Origin: Desulfobacteraceae bacterium
Lineage (GTDB): Bacteria; Desulfobacterota; Desulfobacteria; Desulfobacterales; Desulfosalsimonadaceae
Direction of reading: 5' to 3'
NCBI GenBank assembly: GCA_011390465.1
Contig: JAABSH010000013.1
Span: 1-64,000, forward strand
Length of the DNA: 64,000 bases
Below are positions 36,728 to 45,299 of the stretch, piece by piece. Under the pieces are notes generated by a model. It was not told where the DNA came from, ran no database searches, and worked only from the letters and a program-made list of their open reading frames with translations. The stretch's first letter is position 1. Every line of letters begins with the position of its first letter. Position numbers and translations under genes: made by a program.

Positions 36728-38230
36728 TCACGCCTGACCGGTCAAAAAATCCACCAGCAGCCGCACCCCGAAACCACTGCCTCCGGCCCCGCAGTAATCG
36801 CCGGCTTTTTTGGAATAGGCCGGCCCGGCAATGTCAATATGGGCCCAGGGCGTGTCTTCCACAAATTCAGACAAAAACAGGGCCGCCGTGATGGCCCCGC
36901 CATACCGGGTGCTGCTCATGTTGTTGATGTCCGCGAATTCACTTTTTAACAACGGCTTATAATCTTCCGGCAACGGCATGGCCCAGCAGCGCTCGCCTGT
37001 GGCCACACCCGAGGTTACAATATCTTTTGCAAGCCCTTCATCCGCGGAAAACACCCCCGCGATCTTTTCCCCCAGCGCCACCACACAGGCTCCGGTCAAA
37101 GTGGCCATGTCGATCATGACATCCGGCTTGAACATTTTATTGGCATAGGCCAGGGCGTCAATCAGAATAAGCCGGCCTTCCGCGTCCGTGTTGCCGATTT
37201 CAATGGTTTTGCCGTTGTATGCGGTGATGATGTCGCCGGGACGGAAGGCATCGCCGGAGGGCATGTTCTCCACCACCGGAATCACCCCCACCACCCGGAA
37301 TTTATGCTTGAGCCGGGCCAGGGTAATGAGAGTGGCGGCCACTGACGCGGCACCGGACATATCCATTTTCATTTCACCCATGGAGCCGGAGGATTTCAAA
37401 TTCAACCCGCCGGAATCAAAGGTCACGCCCTTGCCCACCAGCACACAGGTTTTCCGGTTTTTAACGGATTTTTTGTTTTTATAAGGATTGTAATCCAAAA
37501 TCAGCAGCCGGGGCTTGCTTCGGCTGCCCGCCCCCACCGCCAGAATGGCGCCCATGCCGTTCTGGCGCAGGGTTTTTTCATCCAGCACGGAAAAAGAAAG
37601 TTCTTCTTTTTCAGCGGCTTTTACCATAGAGCGCACAAACCGATCCGGCCGTTTTTCATTGGGCGGCATGCTCACCCATTCCCTGGCAAGTACCGTGCCC
37701 TTGCAGATGGTTTCAATCCGGGCGGGCAGCAGCCGCTGGTTTGCTGCGATTTCCGCGTCCGTAAAAAGGGCGATGGTTTTAAGGGGAATGTCTTTTTTCC
37801 CTTTTTTATATTTGTCAAAAACATGATTGCCGAGAAAGGCGCCTTCAAAAAGCGCAACGGATGCTTCCGAAGGCGTTATTGCCAGTTTGTCCCGGGCCGG
37901 GACGCAGATCACCATGTCGGCCAGGTTTTTTTTGATCATTTGTTTTACGCATTTTCCCGCCACCTGGCGCAGGGTTTCGGGGTCCACTTTTTCTTTTTTT
38001 CCAAGGCCTGCGAACAAAATCCGTTCGGCCGCATGTTCCGGCGCATGTTCCGGCGCCGCATACAAAAGCAGTACGTCCTCTTTTTTACCGGTAAATTCTT
38101 TGATTTTTTCTGCTGTTTCCGTAAGGGCAATCACTTCCGGATCGTCATAAACAATTTCGTCTTCACATACCAGCACCACCAGGCAGGCGGTTTTCTGATT
38201 CTGGATACTGCCGGATACAAATTTTAACAT
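36728..38230 (-). CDS. pepA: Leucyl aminopeptidase (M17)
   Basis: 500 residues. The two-metal site is carried by VGKGVTFDSGG (with Lys) and NTDAEGRLILIDAL, the M17 signature; MKMDMSGAASV supplies a further Asp. The N-terminal macro-like domain is intact. A cytoplasmic exopeptidase that removes N-terminal residues. A tandem EHAPEHAAE near residue 60 comes from a short DNA duplication. It lies downstream of djlA and cinA on the same strand. Confidence 0.93.
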   Translation of the reverse strand: MLKFVSGSIQNQKTACLVVLVCEDEIVYDDPEVIALTETAEKIKEFTGKKEDVLLLYAAPEHAPEHAAERILFAGLGKKEKVDPETLRQVAGKCVKQMIKKNLADMVICVPARDKLAITPSEASVALFEGAFLGNHVFDKYKKGKKDIPLKTIALFTDAEIAANQRLLPARIETICKGTVLAREWVSMPPNEKRPDRFVRSMVKAAEKEELSFSVLDEKTLRQNGMGAILAVGAGSRSKPRLLILDYNPYKNKKSVKNRKTCVLVGKGVTFDSGGLNLKSSGSMGEMKMDMSGAASVAATLITLARLKHKFRVVGVIPVVENMPSGDAFRPGDIITAYNGKTIEIGNTDAEGRLILIDALAYANKMFKPDVMIDMATLTGACVVALGEKIAGVFSADEGLAKDIVTSGVATGERCWAMPLPEDYKPLLKSEFADINNMSSTRYGGAITAALFLSEFVEDTPWAHIDIAGPAYSKKAGDYCGAGGSGFGVRLLVDFLTGQA

Positions 38231-38279
38231 AACCAGACTCCTTGGGTTTTATGTTGGATAAAGGTGACGGGCGGGCCGG

Positions 38280-39038
38280 CTAGATGCTGCGTTCTTTTTT
38301 CACCATTTCCCAGGCTTCCTGAATTTCCCGGAACTTGTCATGGGCAAAGTCAACAAACTCATCCGGCAGGCCCTTAGAGGCAATGGTGTCCGGATGAAAA
38401 TCCCGCACCAGCTTGCGGTACCGGGCTTTGATGGTTTCATTGGTGTCGGAACTGGAAACCCCCAGAAGGGTGTAATATTTATCCGAATCCGGCGCGTACC
38501 GGGACCGGAAGGCCTGATACCGGTCATCTGAGAGATGGAAAATCCCCGCGGCAGACCGGATCAGCTGCTCTTCGGTCCCGTGCAGTTCCCCGTCCGCCAG
38601 GGCCACCCGGAACAAAATATCCATCATCAGGTCCAGAAGCTGGGGCTGATCGTGAAACTGCCCGTAAAACTGCCGGGCAAAATCCTCAAAAGATTCAGAA
38701 GATGCCATGGCGGTGCGGAAAATATTTTCCGCTGCCAGGCGGCTCTGGGCGTTCAAATGAAGATCTTCCGTCATAAACTGCCGCACGGACTGGATTTCCG
38801 GTTCGGTCACCCGGCCGTCCACCTGGACCAGCCTTGCCAGCATGGAAAAGGATGCCACAAAAAAGGTCATCTGCGCGGTTTCGTTGGTGGACAGGCGATT
38901 GTTCTGATTTGCGACGCTGCCCTGATTCTTGCTGTCTCCGTCAAACATATGGCCGAAGGCCGCGCCGGCCACCGCCCCCACGGGCCCGCCCACGGCAAAT
39001 CCGAGGGTACCGCCCACAATTTTACCCAACCAGCTCAT
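38280..39038 (-). CDS. djlA: DjlA-like co-chaperone (TerB + DnaJ)
   Basis: 252 residues. A glycine-rich N-terminal hydrophobic stretch (GGTLGFAVGGPVGAVAGAAFG) may touch the membrane. A TerB-like helical domain (about 55-170, VDGRVTEPEIQSVRQ and ADGELHGTE) is followed by a C-terminal J domain (180-250) with HPD in DFHPDTIA. It would stimulate DnaK ATPase. Its ATG overlaps the cinA stop as TAATG, so the genes are coupled. Confidence 0.9.
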   Translation of the reverse strand: MSWLGKIVGGTLGFAVGGPVGAVAGAAFGHMFDGDSKNQGSVANQNNRLSTNETAQMTFFVASFSMLARLVQVDGRVTEPEIQSVRQFMTEDLHLNAQSRLAAENIFRTAMASSESFEDFARQFYGQFHDQPQLLDLMMDILFRVALADGELHGTEEQLIRSAAGIFHLSDDRYQAFRSRYAPDSDKYYTLLGVSSSDTNETIKARYRKLVRDFHPDTIASKGLPDEFVDFAHDKFREIQEAWEMVKKERSI

Positions 39039-40300
39039 TAATTATCCTTTGTCATAAAAGTTCGAAACAAATCCAACGCACATATGGCAAAAATCTGCTT
39101 GTTTGACAAGCGCTCTTTAAACGGCGAATGGAAAGTTTTTGCCATGGTCCGGTCTTTGGCGGATATGCCGACACAAACCGTGCCCACGGGTTTGGCATCG
39201 GTTCCGCCGTCAGGGCCGGCAATGCCGGTGGTGGCAAGCCCGAAATCAGCGCCGGAAATCCTGCGCGCACCGTCCGCCATTTCCCGCGCGGTTTCTTCGG
39301 ACACGGCCCCGTATTTTTCAAGGGTTTTGCCGGACACTCCCAGCACGGTTTTTTTGGCGCTGTTTGCATAGGTGACCCCGGAAAACAAAAAATATTCTGA
39401 ACTGCCGGGCACATTGGTCAGCAGATGGGAAATAAGCCCGCCGGTGCAGCTTTCCGCCACTCCGATGGTGGCACGGGCGGTTTTCAGAAGCCCTGCGACT
39501 TCCTGCTCCATGGATTGTCCGGCAAGGGAAAAAACCCTGTCCCCGAGCCGGGCCGCGCACCACTGAGCGGCTTTTTCAATTTCCAGCAGGGATTGTGCTG
39601 AATTTTCCGCTGCTGCCGTCATTTTTACCGTAATCACGGGAAAACGCGCCAGCATGCCCAGTTTGATTCCGGGAAACCGGAGCGGCAGGTCTTTGAGTTT
39701 GTCATTTACCAGGGCCTCAGGCAGGCCGAACACGGAAAGGTCCCGCCGCAGTGGAGCAGATGATTTTTTCCCCTGAACCGATAAAATGTCCGACAAAATT
39801 TTCGGGACCACAGATTTGGCAAACATTTTTTCCATTTCCCATGGCACCCCCGGCAGAAAATAACACCGGCAGCTGCCGATGGTCATGCAAAATCCCGGGG
39901 CCGTGCCGGCGGTATTTATAATGGGTTTTGCCCCCTTCGGCAGCATGGCCTGCTTGATGTCCGACCCGGACATGCTTCGGGAAAACCGGGCAAAATAGGC
40001 TTCAATGGAGGACGCGGCCGTCTGATCCAGGTGCACGTCAACACCGGCGGCACGGGCAGCGGCTTCCGCGCTCAGATCATCCACCGTGGGCCCAAGCCCG
40101 CCGGTAACCACCGCGATGTCCGCCCGGGCTCCGATTTCCAGAAGTATGGCCGCCAACGCGTCCAGATCATCCCCCACACAGGTATGGCGGGTGACGGTGA
40201 CGCCGATTTCATCCAGTCCGGCGGCTAAAAACGCTGCATTTGAATCCACCAGCGCACCCGTTAAAACTTCATCGCCGGTGGATAATATTTCTCCGATCAT
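39038..40300 (-). CDS. cinA: CinA, nicotinamide-nucleotide amidase / pyrophosphatase
   Basis: 420 residues. The N-terminal MoCF-like COG1058 domain (EILSTGDEVLTGALVDSN, VVTGGLGPTVDDLS) is an ADP-ribose/NMN-type pyrophosphatase; the C-terminal CinA domain (GVAESCTGGLISHLLT, GIAGPDGGTDAKPVGTV) is the PncC amidase. The start at 40300 is set by AGAGGAAAC upstream; an 11-residue extension lacks one. It recycles NMN in NAD salvage. Divergent from the trp operon. Confidence 0.93.
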   Translation of the reverse strand: MIGEILSTGDEVLTGALVDSNAAFLAAGLDEIGVTVTRHTCVGDDLDALAAILLEIGARADIAVVTGGLGPTVDDLSAEAAARAAGVDVHLDQTAASSIEAYFARFSRSMSGSDIKQAMLPKGAKPIINTAGTAPGFCMTIGSCRCYFLPGVPWEMEKMFAKSVVPKILSDILSVQGKKSSAPLRRDLSVFGLPEALVNDKLKDLPLRFPGIKLGMLARFPVITVKMTAAAENSAQSLLEIEKAAQWCAARLGDRVFSLAGQSMEQEVAGLLKTARATIGVAESCTGGLISHLLTNVPGSSEYFLFSGVTYANSAKKTVLGVSGKTLEKYGAVSEETAREMADGARRISGADFGLATTGIAGPDGGTDAKPVGTVCVGISAKDRTMAKTFHSPFKERLSNKQIFAICALDLFRTFMTKDN

Positions 40301-40428
40301 TTTGTTTCCTCTTTCCAAAAAAGCACTTGACAAAAAATTAAGTTCTATTTATTTCATTAAAATCTGTAAATCACAATAAAAGATAACAGAAATAATTTAC
40401 CCTAAAATAAAAAATAACAATTGAACAA
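40301..40428. promoter_or_regulatory. cinA/trp divergent promoter region
   Basis: A+T-rich. On the + strand a perfect -35 box TTGACA sits at 40327-40332; 17 bp later TATTTC (40350-40355) is a fair -10. This would start the trp transcript near 40362 and give a leader of about 300 nt before trpE. Confidence 0.5.
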
Positions 40429-40506
40429 ATGACGACTCGAAAAAAAATCAACACACATAACTGGTGGTGGTGGCAGGCGCACATAAGGAAGCTTGCTCAC
40501 GGGTAG
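40429..40506 (+). CDS. trpL: trp leader peptide with four consecutive Trp codons
   Basis: A 25-codon frame, ATG to TAG, whose codons 12-15 are TGG TGG TGG TGG (40462-40473), preceded by MTTRKKINTHN. Runs of Trp codons at mid-peptide just before a terminator and trpE are the hallmark of ribosome-mediated attenuation. The peptide itself needs no function; stalling at the Trp codons when charged tRNA-Trp is scarce is the signal. Ribosome-binding site is weak. Confidence 0.92.
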   Translation: MTTRKKINTHNWWWWQAHIRKLAHG

Positions 40507-40545
40507 ACGGGTATATACAAACATAAAACCATAAAAACCATCAGG

Positions 40546-40577
40546 ACCGCGGGAAGCTTCACCTCCGCGGTTTTTTT
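40546..40577 (+). terminator. trp attenuator terminator
   Basis: Stem ACCGCGG / CCGCGGT (40546-40552 with 40565-40571), loop containing GAAGCTTC, followed directly by seven T. The loop word AAGCTTC (40554-40560) is complementary to GAAGCTT in the leader frame (40488-40494), just downstream of the Trp codons. A ribosome stalled on the Trp codons would leave that segment free to pair and disrupt the terminator; one reaching the stop codon would cover it. Confidence 0.85.
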
Positions 40578-40585
40578 ATCTCAAA

Positions 40586-40620
40586 AAAAGACCGCGGAAA
40601 ATTCCTTCGGTCTTTTTTTT
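40586..40620 (+). terminator. Second hairpin with T-run in the trp leader
   Basis: AAAGACCG pairs with CGGTCTTT, followed by a T-run, 15 bp after the attenuator and 48 bp before trpE. It contains a third copy of the self-complementary word CCGCGG (40592-40597), which could pair with either copy in the attenuator stem. Confidence 0.6.
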
Positions 40621-40668
40621 TGCGGTAAAAATCGTCTTATACCGTCATTATATACACAAGGAGAAAAA

Positions 40669-42213
40669 ATGTACTTACAGCAATTCCCAACCCCGGAAAC
40701 CTTTGCCCGGCTTTTTGACGAGCACAATGTGGTTCCCCTGTGCCGGGAAATACTGGCGGATATGGATACACCGGTGACGGTGCTCAAAAAAATCTATTCC
40801 TCAGCCAGCCCCGCGTTTTTGTTTGAAAGTGTGGAAGGCGGAGAGCGCTGGGGCCGGTACAGCTTTTTAAGCGTTTCCGCCCGCACCCATGTCCGGATTT
40901 TTACTTCTCATGTGGAAATCACCAAAAACGGTCATCAGGAAAAAATTGCCCACCACAATGATCCGTTTTCCATTTTGCGGGAATTCATGAAGCGTTACCA
41001 GCCGGCGGTAATGACCGATCTGCCCCGGTTCTGGGGCGGCCTGGTGGGGTATCTTACCTATGAGACGATCTCGTTTTTTGAAAAAATTCCAAACCGCCTG
41101 CCCGCGGACCGGCCCCTGGCCCATTTTATCATGCCCGATGAAATGCTGATATTTGACAACATCCGCAACACCCTCATGATGGTGGCCATTGCCTTTAAAA
41201 AAGATCATGCGGATGCGGATGCGGCGTTTTCCGCACTGACGGACAAAATTCAGCGGCTGGAGGCCAAAATATCCCGGAGCCTCCCGAATGAAACAGACGA
41301 ACGGGATAAGACGAATGAAACGAAAAACACGGAAATACCCGATCAATCTTTTGCGCTATCGCCTTTGGTGAATGAAACGGATTTCCGCGCCACCGTGGAA
41401 ACCATTAAATCCGCCATCACCGCCGGCGAAGTAATTCAAACCGTTATTTCCCAGCCGTTTGTGTGTGATGCCCCAAAGGATCTGATCGCCCTTTACCGGG
41501 CCCAGCGATACATTAATCCGTCTCCGTATCTTTTTTTCATGCACCTGGATCACACCATTCTGGTGGGATCTTCGCCGGAAACCATGGTGCGCCTTGAAAA
41601 CGGGGTGGCCACTCTCCGGCCCATTGCCGGCACCCGGCCCCGGGGGAAAACGGAACAGGCGGACCGGGCCCTGGCGGATGAGCTGCTGGCGGATGAAAAG
41701 GAACGGGCCGAACATCTCATGCTGGTGGATCTGGGCAGAAACGACCTGGGCCGGGTGGCGGAAACCGGAACCGTGCAGGTAACGGATTTGATGACCATTG
41801 AGCGATACTCTCACGTCATGCACATGGTGTCCAACATCAAATGTGATTTAAAACCGGAATATGACGCATGGGATCTCATGGCTGCGGGATTTCCTGCGGG
41901 CACCCTTTCCGGAGCCCCCAAAGTGCGGGCCATGGAGATTATCGCGGACCTGGAAAAATATCCCCGGGGCCCCTATGGGGGCGCGGTGGGCTATATTTCA
42001 TTCACCGGAAACATGGATCTGGCCATTACCATCCGCACCGCCTGCATTGAAAACGGGCAACTGACGGTAAATGCCGGGGCCGGCATTGTGTTTGATTCCG
42101 ATCCGGAAACAGAACGGCAGGAGACGGTTAACAAGGCCATGGCCATCCAAAAGGCCCTTGAGCTCCTGGCACCGGCATCGCAAAAAAATTTATCGGGAGA
42201 TCATAAAAAATGA
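40669..42213 (+). CDS. trpE: Anthranilate synthase component I
   Basis: 514 residues. The N-terminal tryptophan-feedback site motif appears as FLFESVEGGERWGRYS (equivalent of LLES). The C-terminal chorismate-binding domain has GSSPETMV, PIAGTRPRGKTEQAD and DLGRNDLGRV. With TrpG it makes anthranilate from chorismate and glutamine. AAGGAG precedes the ATG. Overlaps trpG by 4 bp. Expression should be set by the attenuator upstream. Confidence 0.97.
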   Translation: MYLQQFPTPETFARLFDEHNVVPLCREILADMDTPVTVLKKIYSSASPAFLFESVEGGERWGRYSFLSVSARTHVRIFTSHVEITKNGHQEKIAHHNDPFSILREFMKRYQPAVMTDLPRFWGGLVGYLTYETISFFEKIPNRLPADRPLAHFIMPDEMLIFDNIRNTLMMVAIAFKKDHADADAAFSALTDKIQRLEAKISRSLPNETDERDKTNETKNTEIPDQSFALSPLVNETDFRATVETIKSAITAGEVIQTVISQPFVCDAPKDLIALYRAQRYINPSPYLFFMHLDHTILVGSSPETMVRLENGVATLRPIAGTRPRGKTEQADRALADELLADEKERAEHLMLVDLGRNDLGRVAETGTVQVTDLMTIERYSHVMHMVSNIKCDLKPEYDAWDLMAAGFPAGTLSGAPKVRAMEIIADLEKYPRGPYGGAVGYISFTGNMDLAITIRTACIENGQLTVNAGAGIVFDSDPETERQETVNKAMAIQKALELLAPASQKNLSGDHKK

Positions 42214-42779
42214 TTGTTATGATTGATAATTATGATTCGTTTACCTATAATCTGGTGCAGTACCTGCGCCAGCTGGGACAAGACATCAGTGTGCTTCGAA
42301 ATGACGCGTTCACCCTGAAAGATCTTGAAAAACCGGAAATCACCGGTATTGTCATTTCCCCCGGCCCGGGCAGCCCCGAATCCGCGGGCCTGTCCATTTC
42401 CGTGATCCGGCATTTTTCCGGCAAAATTCCGATTCTGGGGGTCTGTCTGGGTCACCAGGCCATTGCCGCCGCATTCGGGGGAAAGATTATGTCGGCAAAA
42501 AAAATCATGCACGGCAAAACTTCCATGATAACGGCCGACGGCAAAACCCTTTTTCATAAAATCAATAAGCCGTTTTCCGCCATGCGGTATCATTCCCTTG
42601 CCGTGTCCCGGGACCAGCTGCCCGACTGTCTGGAGATCAGCGCGGAAACCGAAGACAAAGAAATCATGGGACTGCGGCACCGGCGCCACCCCACGGAAGG
42701 CATTCAGTTTCACCCGGAATCCATTATGACACCGGTGGGAAAACGGGTTTTACGGAATTTTATCACCCTTGGCAGGTGA
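42210..42779 (+). CDS. trpG: Anthranilate synthase component II (glutamine amidotransferase)
   Basis: 189 residues, class I glutamine amidotransferase. Catalytic Cys in GVCLGHQAIAAAFGG and the His/Glu pair in GIQFHPESIMT; DNYDSFTYNLVQYL is the N-terminal signature. It supplies ammonia to TrpE. Not fused to trpD. Could also serve PabB, as in bacteria with one subunit for both, but no pab gene is seen here. Confidence 0.96.
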   Translation: MIVMIDNYDSFTYNLVQYLRQLGQDISVLRNDAFTLKDLEKPEITGIVISPGPGSPESAGLSISVIRHFSGKIPILGVCLGHQAIAAAFGGKIMSAKKIMHGKTSMITADGKTLFHKINKPFSAMRYHSLAVSRDQLPDCLEISAETEDKEIMGLRHRRHPTEGIQFHPESIMTPVGKRVLRNFITLGR

Positions 42780-42808
42780 CAGGGATATTAAAAAACAGGA
42801 GACACCCC

Positions 42809-43825
42809 ATGTTTAAATCATTGCTCAATAAACTCATGCACCGGGAAAACCTGACCGAAATCGAAATGTCGCAGATGATGACAGAAATTTTTTCCGGCAA
42901 TATTACCGATGCCCAGATCGGCGCGTTCATGGGCTCCCTGGCCACCAAAGGGGAAACCTTTGAAGAACTTGCCGGCGCGGCCACGGCCATGCGCAGAAAA
43001 GCCCTTCGCATTGAAACCATGGCCCAGACCCTTGTCGATACCGTTGGCACGGGCGGCGACGGCGCCAAAACCTTTAATATCTCCACCACCACCGCTTTTG
43101 TGGTGGCCGGCTGCGGCGTGAGTGTGGCCAAGCACGGCAACCGGTCTGTTTCCAGCCAGTGCGGATCAGCCGATGTGCTTGAAGCCCTGGGCATGAAAAT
43201 TGACGTTGATCCGGAAATCATCGAAGAAGCCATTGCTGAAATCGGCATCGGATTTTTGTTCGCGCCCATTTACCACAGTGCCATGCGCTTTGCCGCCAAT
43301 GCCAGAAAAGAAATCGGCCTCAGAAGCATCTTTAATATGCTCGGCCCCCTGACCAACCCGGCGGCGGCAAACTGTCTGCTCATCGGCGTCTTTGCGCCCG
43401 AATTAACCGAAATGTTTGCCCGGGCCTTAAAGCTTCTGGGGGCCCGGCGCGCTTTTGTGGTCTACGGTCACGACGGCATTGATGAAATCACGGTGTGCGC
43501 GCCCACCCGCGTATCTGAACTTAAAGAGGGCCAAATCCGCACCTATGATATTTTTCCGGAACAGTTTTTCGGCGAACTTGCCGCCCCCGGGGCCATGGCC
43601 GGCGGCCCGCCCCTGGAAAACGCAGAAATCACAAAACAGATTTTAAACGGGGAACCCGGCCCCCGGCGCAATGTGGTGCTGATCAATGCTGCCGCGGCCC
43701 TGGTATTGGCGGAAAAAGCCCCTGATGTAACAACCGGTATTCAACTGGCGGAAACCGCCATTGACAGCGGCGCGGCCTTGTCCAAACTCAACGCCCTGAT
43801 TGATTTTACCCGGGAGAACGGATAA
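42809..43825 (+). CDS. trpD: Anthranilate phosphoribosyltransferase
   Basis: 338 residues. VDTVGTGGDGAKTFNISTTTAFV and KHGNRSVSSQCGSADVLEALG are the PRPP- and anthranilate-binding motifs. ATG 42809 is chosen because CAGGAGAC lies before it; the GTG at 42776 inside the trpG end has no such site. It transfers phosphoribose to anthranilate. Confidence 0.96.
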   Translation: MFKSLLNKLMHRENLTEIEMSQMMTEIFSGNITDAQIGAFMGSLATKGETFEELAGAATAMRRKALRIETMAQTLVDTVGTGGDGAKTFNISTTTAFVVAGCGVSVAKHGNRSVSSQCGSADVLEALGMKIDVDPEIIEEAIAEIGIGFLFAPIYHSAMRFAANARKEIGLRSIFNMLGPLTNPAAANCLLIGVFAPELTEMFARALKLLGARRAFVVYGHDGIDEITVCAPTRVSELKEGQIRTYDIFPEQFFGELAAPGAMAGGPPLENAEITKQILNGEPGPRRNVVLINAAAALVLAEKAPDVTTGIQLAETAIDSGAALSKLNALIDFTRENG

Positions 43826-43827
43826 TC

Positions 43828-44616
43828 ATGGCCCCTGATTTTTTAAGCCAAATCATTGAATACAAGCAGCATGTGACGCAAAACCAGAAAAAATACCGCT
43901 CCCTTGCAAGCCTTCGGCGGGACGCGGAGCACTGCGGCCCCGGCCGGCCCTTTACCCAATGTTTTGAAGCCGGCAATGATGAGAGAATTCATATTATCGC
44001 GGAAATCAAACGGGCGTCTCCGTCCAAAGGAATGATACGGTTGGATCTGAATGCCGCAGATACCGCCCGGGCCTATGAACAGGGCGGCGCGTCGGCCATT
44101 TCCGTGCTCACGGAAGACCACTGGTTCAAGGGCGGTATTGAGGATTTGATTGCGGCCCGGGCAGTAACCACCCTGCCCGTGCTGCGCAAGGATTTTGTTA
44201 TTTCCGAATACCAGATCTATGAATCCGCGGTTATCAGCGCGGATGCCGTGCTTTTGATTGTCCGCATTCTTTCAGAAAACCAGCTCAAAGACTACCTTGA
44301 CCTGTGCGCGGAGCTGGGTCTGGATGCGCTGGTGGAAATTCATTGCCCCGGGGATATCGCGCATCTGGAAGGTACCTCCGCCCGGCTCATCGGCATCAAC
44401 AACCGGAACCTCCGGACATTTGACACCGATACAGGCACCGCCGCCGGACTTGCCGGACAGCTTGCACCGCACCAGATACCTGTGGCGGCCAGCGGCATTG
44501 GGTGCCGCGAGGATATCCTGAAAAACAGACAAGCCGGCATCCGCTGTTTTTTAATCGGTGAAAGCATTGTGCGGGCGGATGACCCGGCGGCATTTATTCA
44601 AACGCTTATGAAGTAG
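43828..44616 (+). CDS. trpC: Indole-3-glycerol-phosphate synthase
   Basis: 262 residues, a TIM barrel. EIKRASPSKGMIR, SVLTEDHWFKGGIEDL, VLRKDFVISEYQIYE and IGINNRNLRTFDTD are family landmarks including the catalytic lysines. Follows trpD after 2 bp. Not fused to trpF. Confidence 0.97.
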   Translation: MAPDFLSQIIEYKQHVTQNQKKYRSLASLRRDAEHCGPGRPFTQCFEAGNDERIHIIAEIKRASPSKGMIRLDLNAADTARAYEQGGASAISVLTEDHWFKGGIEDLIAARAVTTLPVLRKDFVISEYQIYESAVISADAVLLIVRILSENQLKDYLDLCAELGLDALVEIHCPGDIAHLEGTSARLIGINNRNLRTFDTDTGTAAGLAGQLAPHQIPVAASGIGCREDILKNRQAGIRCFLIGESIVRADDPAAFIQTLMK

Positions 44617-44624
44617 GTATTGTT

Positions 44625-45299
44625 ATGGAATCTTTAAATCACCGGAAATATCCGCAAATTAAAATCTGCGGGCTCACAAAAATCCAGGAAGCCCAGAAAT
44701 GCGCACAACTGGGGGCGGACGCCATTGGAATGGTATTTTTCAAACGCAGCCCCCGTTATGTCACCCGGGAAAAAGCAAAAGCCATTTGCGACGCCCTGCC
44801 GAAACATGTGGCAAAAGTGGGCGTATTTGTGGATGAACCCTTCCAATCCCTGACGGAAACAGCCTTTTTCTGCCGCCTGACCACGGTTCAGCTTCATGGA
44901 AACGAGCCCCCGAAGCTGGTCCGGGATCTTACGGCCATGGGCCTGAACGTCATCAAGGCGCTCTATATGGAACACCGGCCGTCTGTCTCCCAGGTGGGCA
45001 CCTATGATGCCGCCGCCTATCTGGTGGAGTGCGCCCAGGGCGAGCTTCCCGGCGGCAATGCCATGACCTGGAACTGGGCCGATGCAAGGGAATTTGCCGC
45101 CAGTCATCCCATGGTGCTGGCAGGGGGACTGTCCCCGGACAATGTGGCACAGGCCATTTCAGAGGCCATGCCGGATGCCGTGGATGTGAGTTCCGGAGTT
45201 GAGAACCTGCCGGGTCAAAAAGACCTGTATAAAGTAAAACAATTCATCACCGCCGTCCGGTCAGGTGCCCCGGAGCGGGAATTAAGGAGGATTTTTTAA
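44625..45299 (+). CDS. trpF: Phosphoribosylanthranilate isomerase
   Basis: 224 residues. KICGLTKIQEAQ with the catalytic Cys, FFKRSPRYVT, VGVFVDEP, VQLHGNE and VDVSSGVEN with the catalytic Asp. Slightly longer than most TrpF (about 205). The stop touches the trpB start. Confidence 0.95.
   Translation: MESLNHRKYPQIKICGLTKIQEAQKCAQLGADAIGMVFFKRSPRYVTREKAKAICDALPKHVAKVGVFVDEPFQSLTETAFFCRLTTVQLHGNEPPKLVRDLTAMGLNVIKALYMEHRPSVSQVGTYDAAAYLVECAQGELPGGNAMTWNWADAREFAASHPMVLAGGLSPDNVAQAISEAMPDAVDVSSGVENLPGQKDLYKVKQFITAVRSGAPERELRRIF

Noticed and set aside
37945-38130. Short frames inside pepA, including the EHAPEH duplication
   Set aside because: The duplication is in frame within pepA and does not break it; the other frames are shadows.
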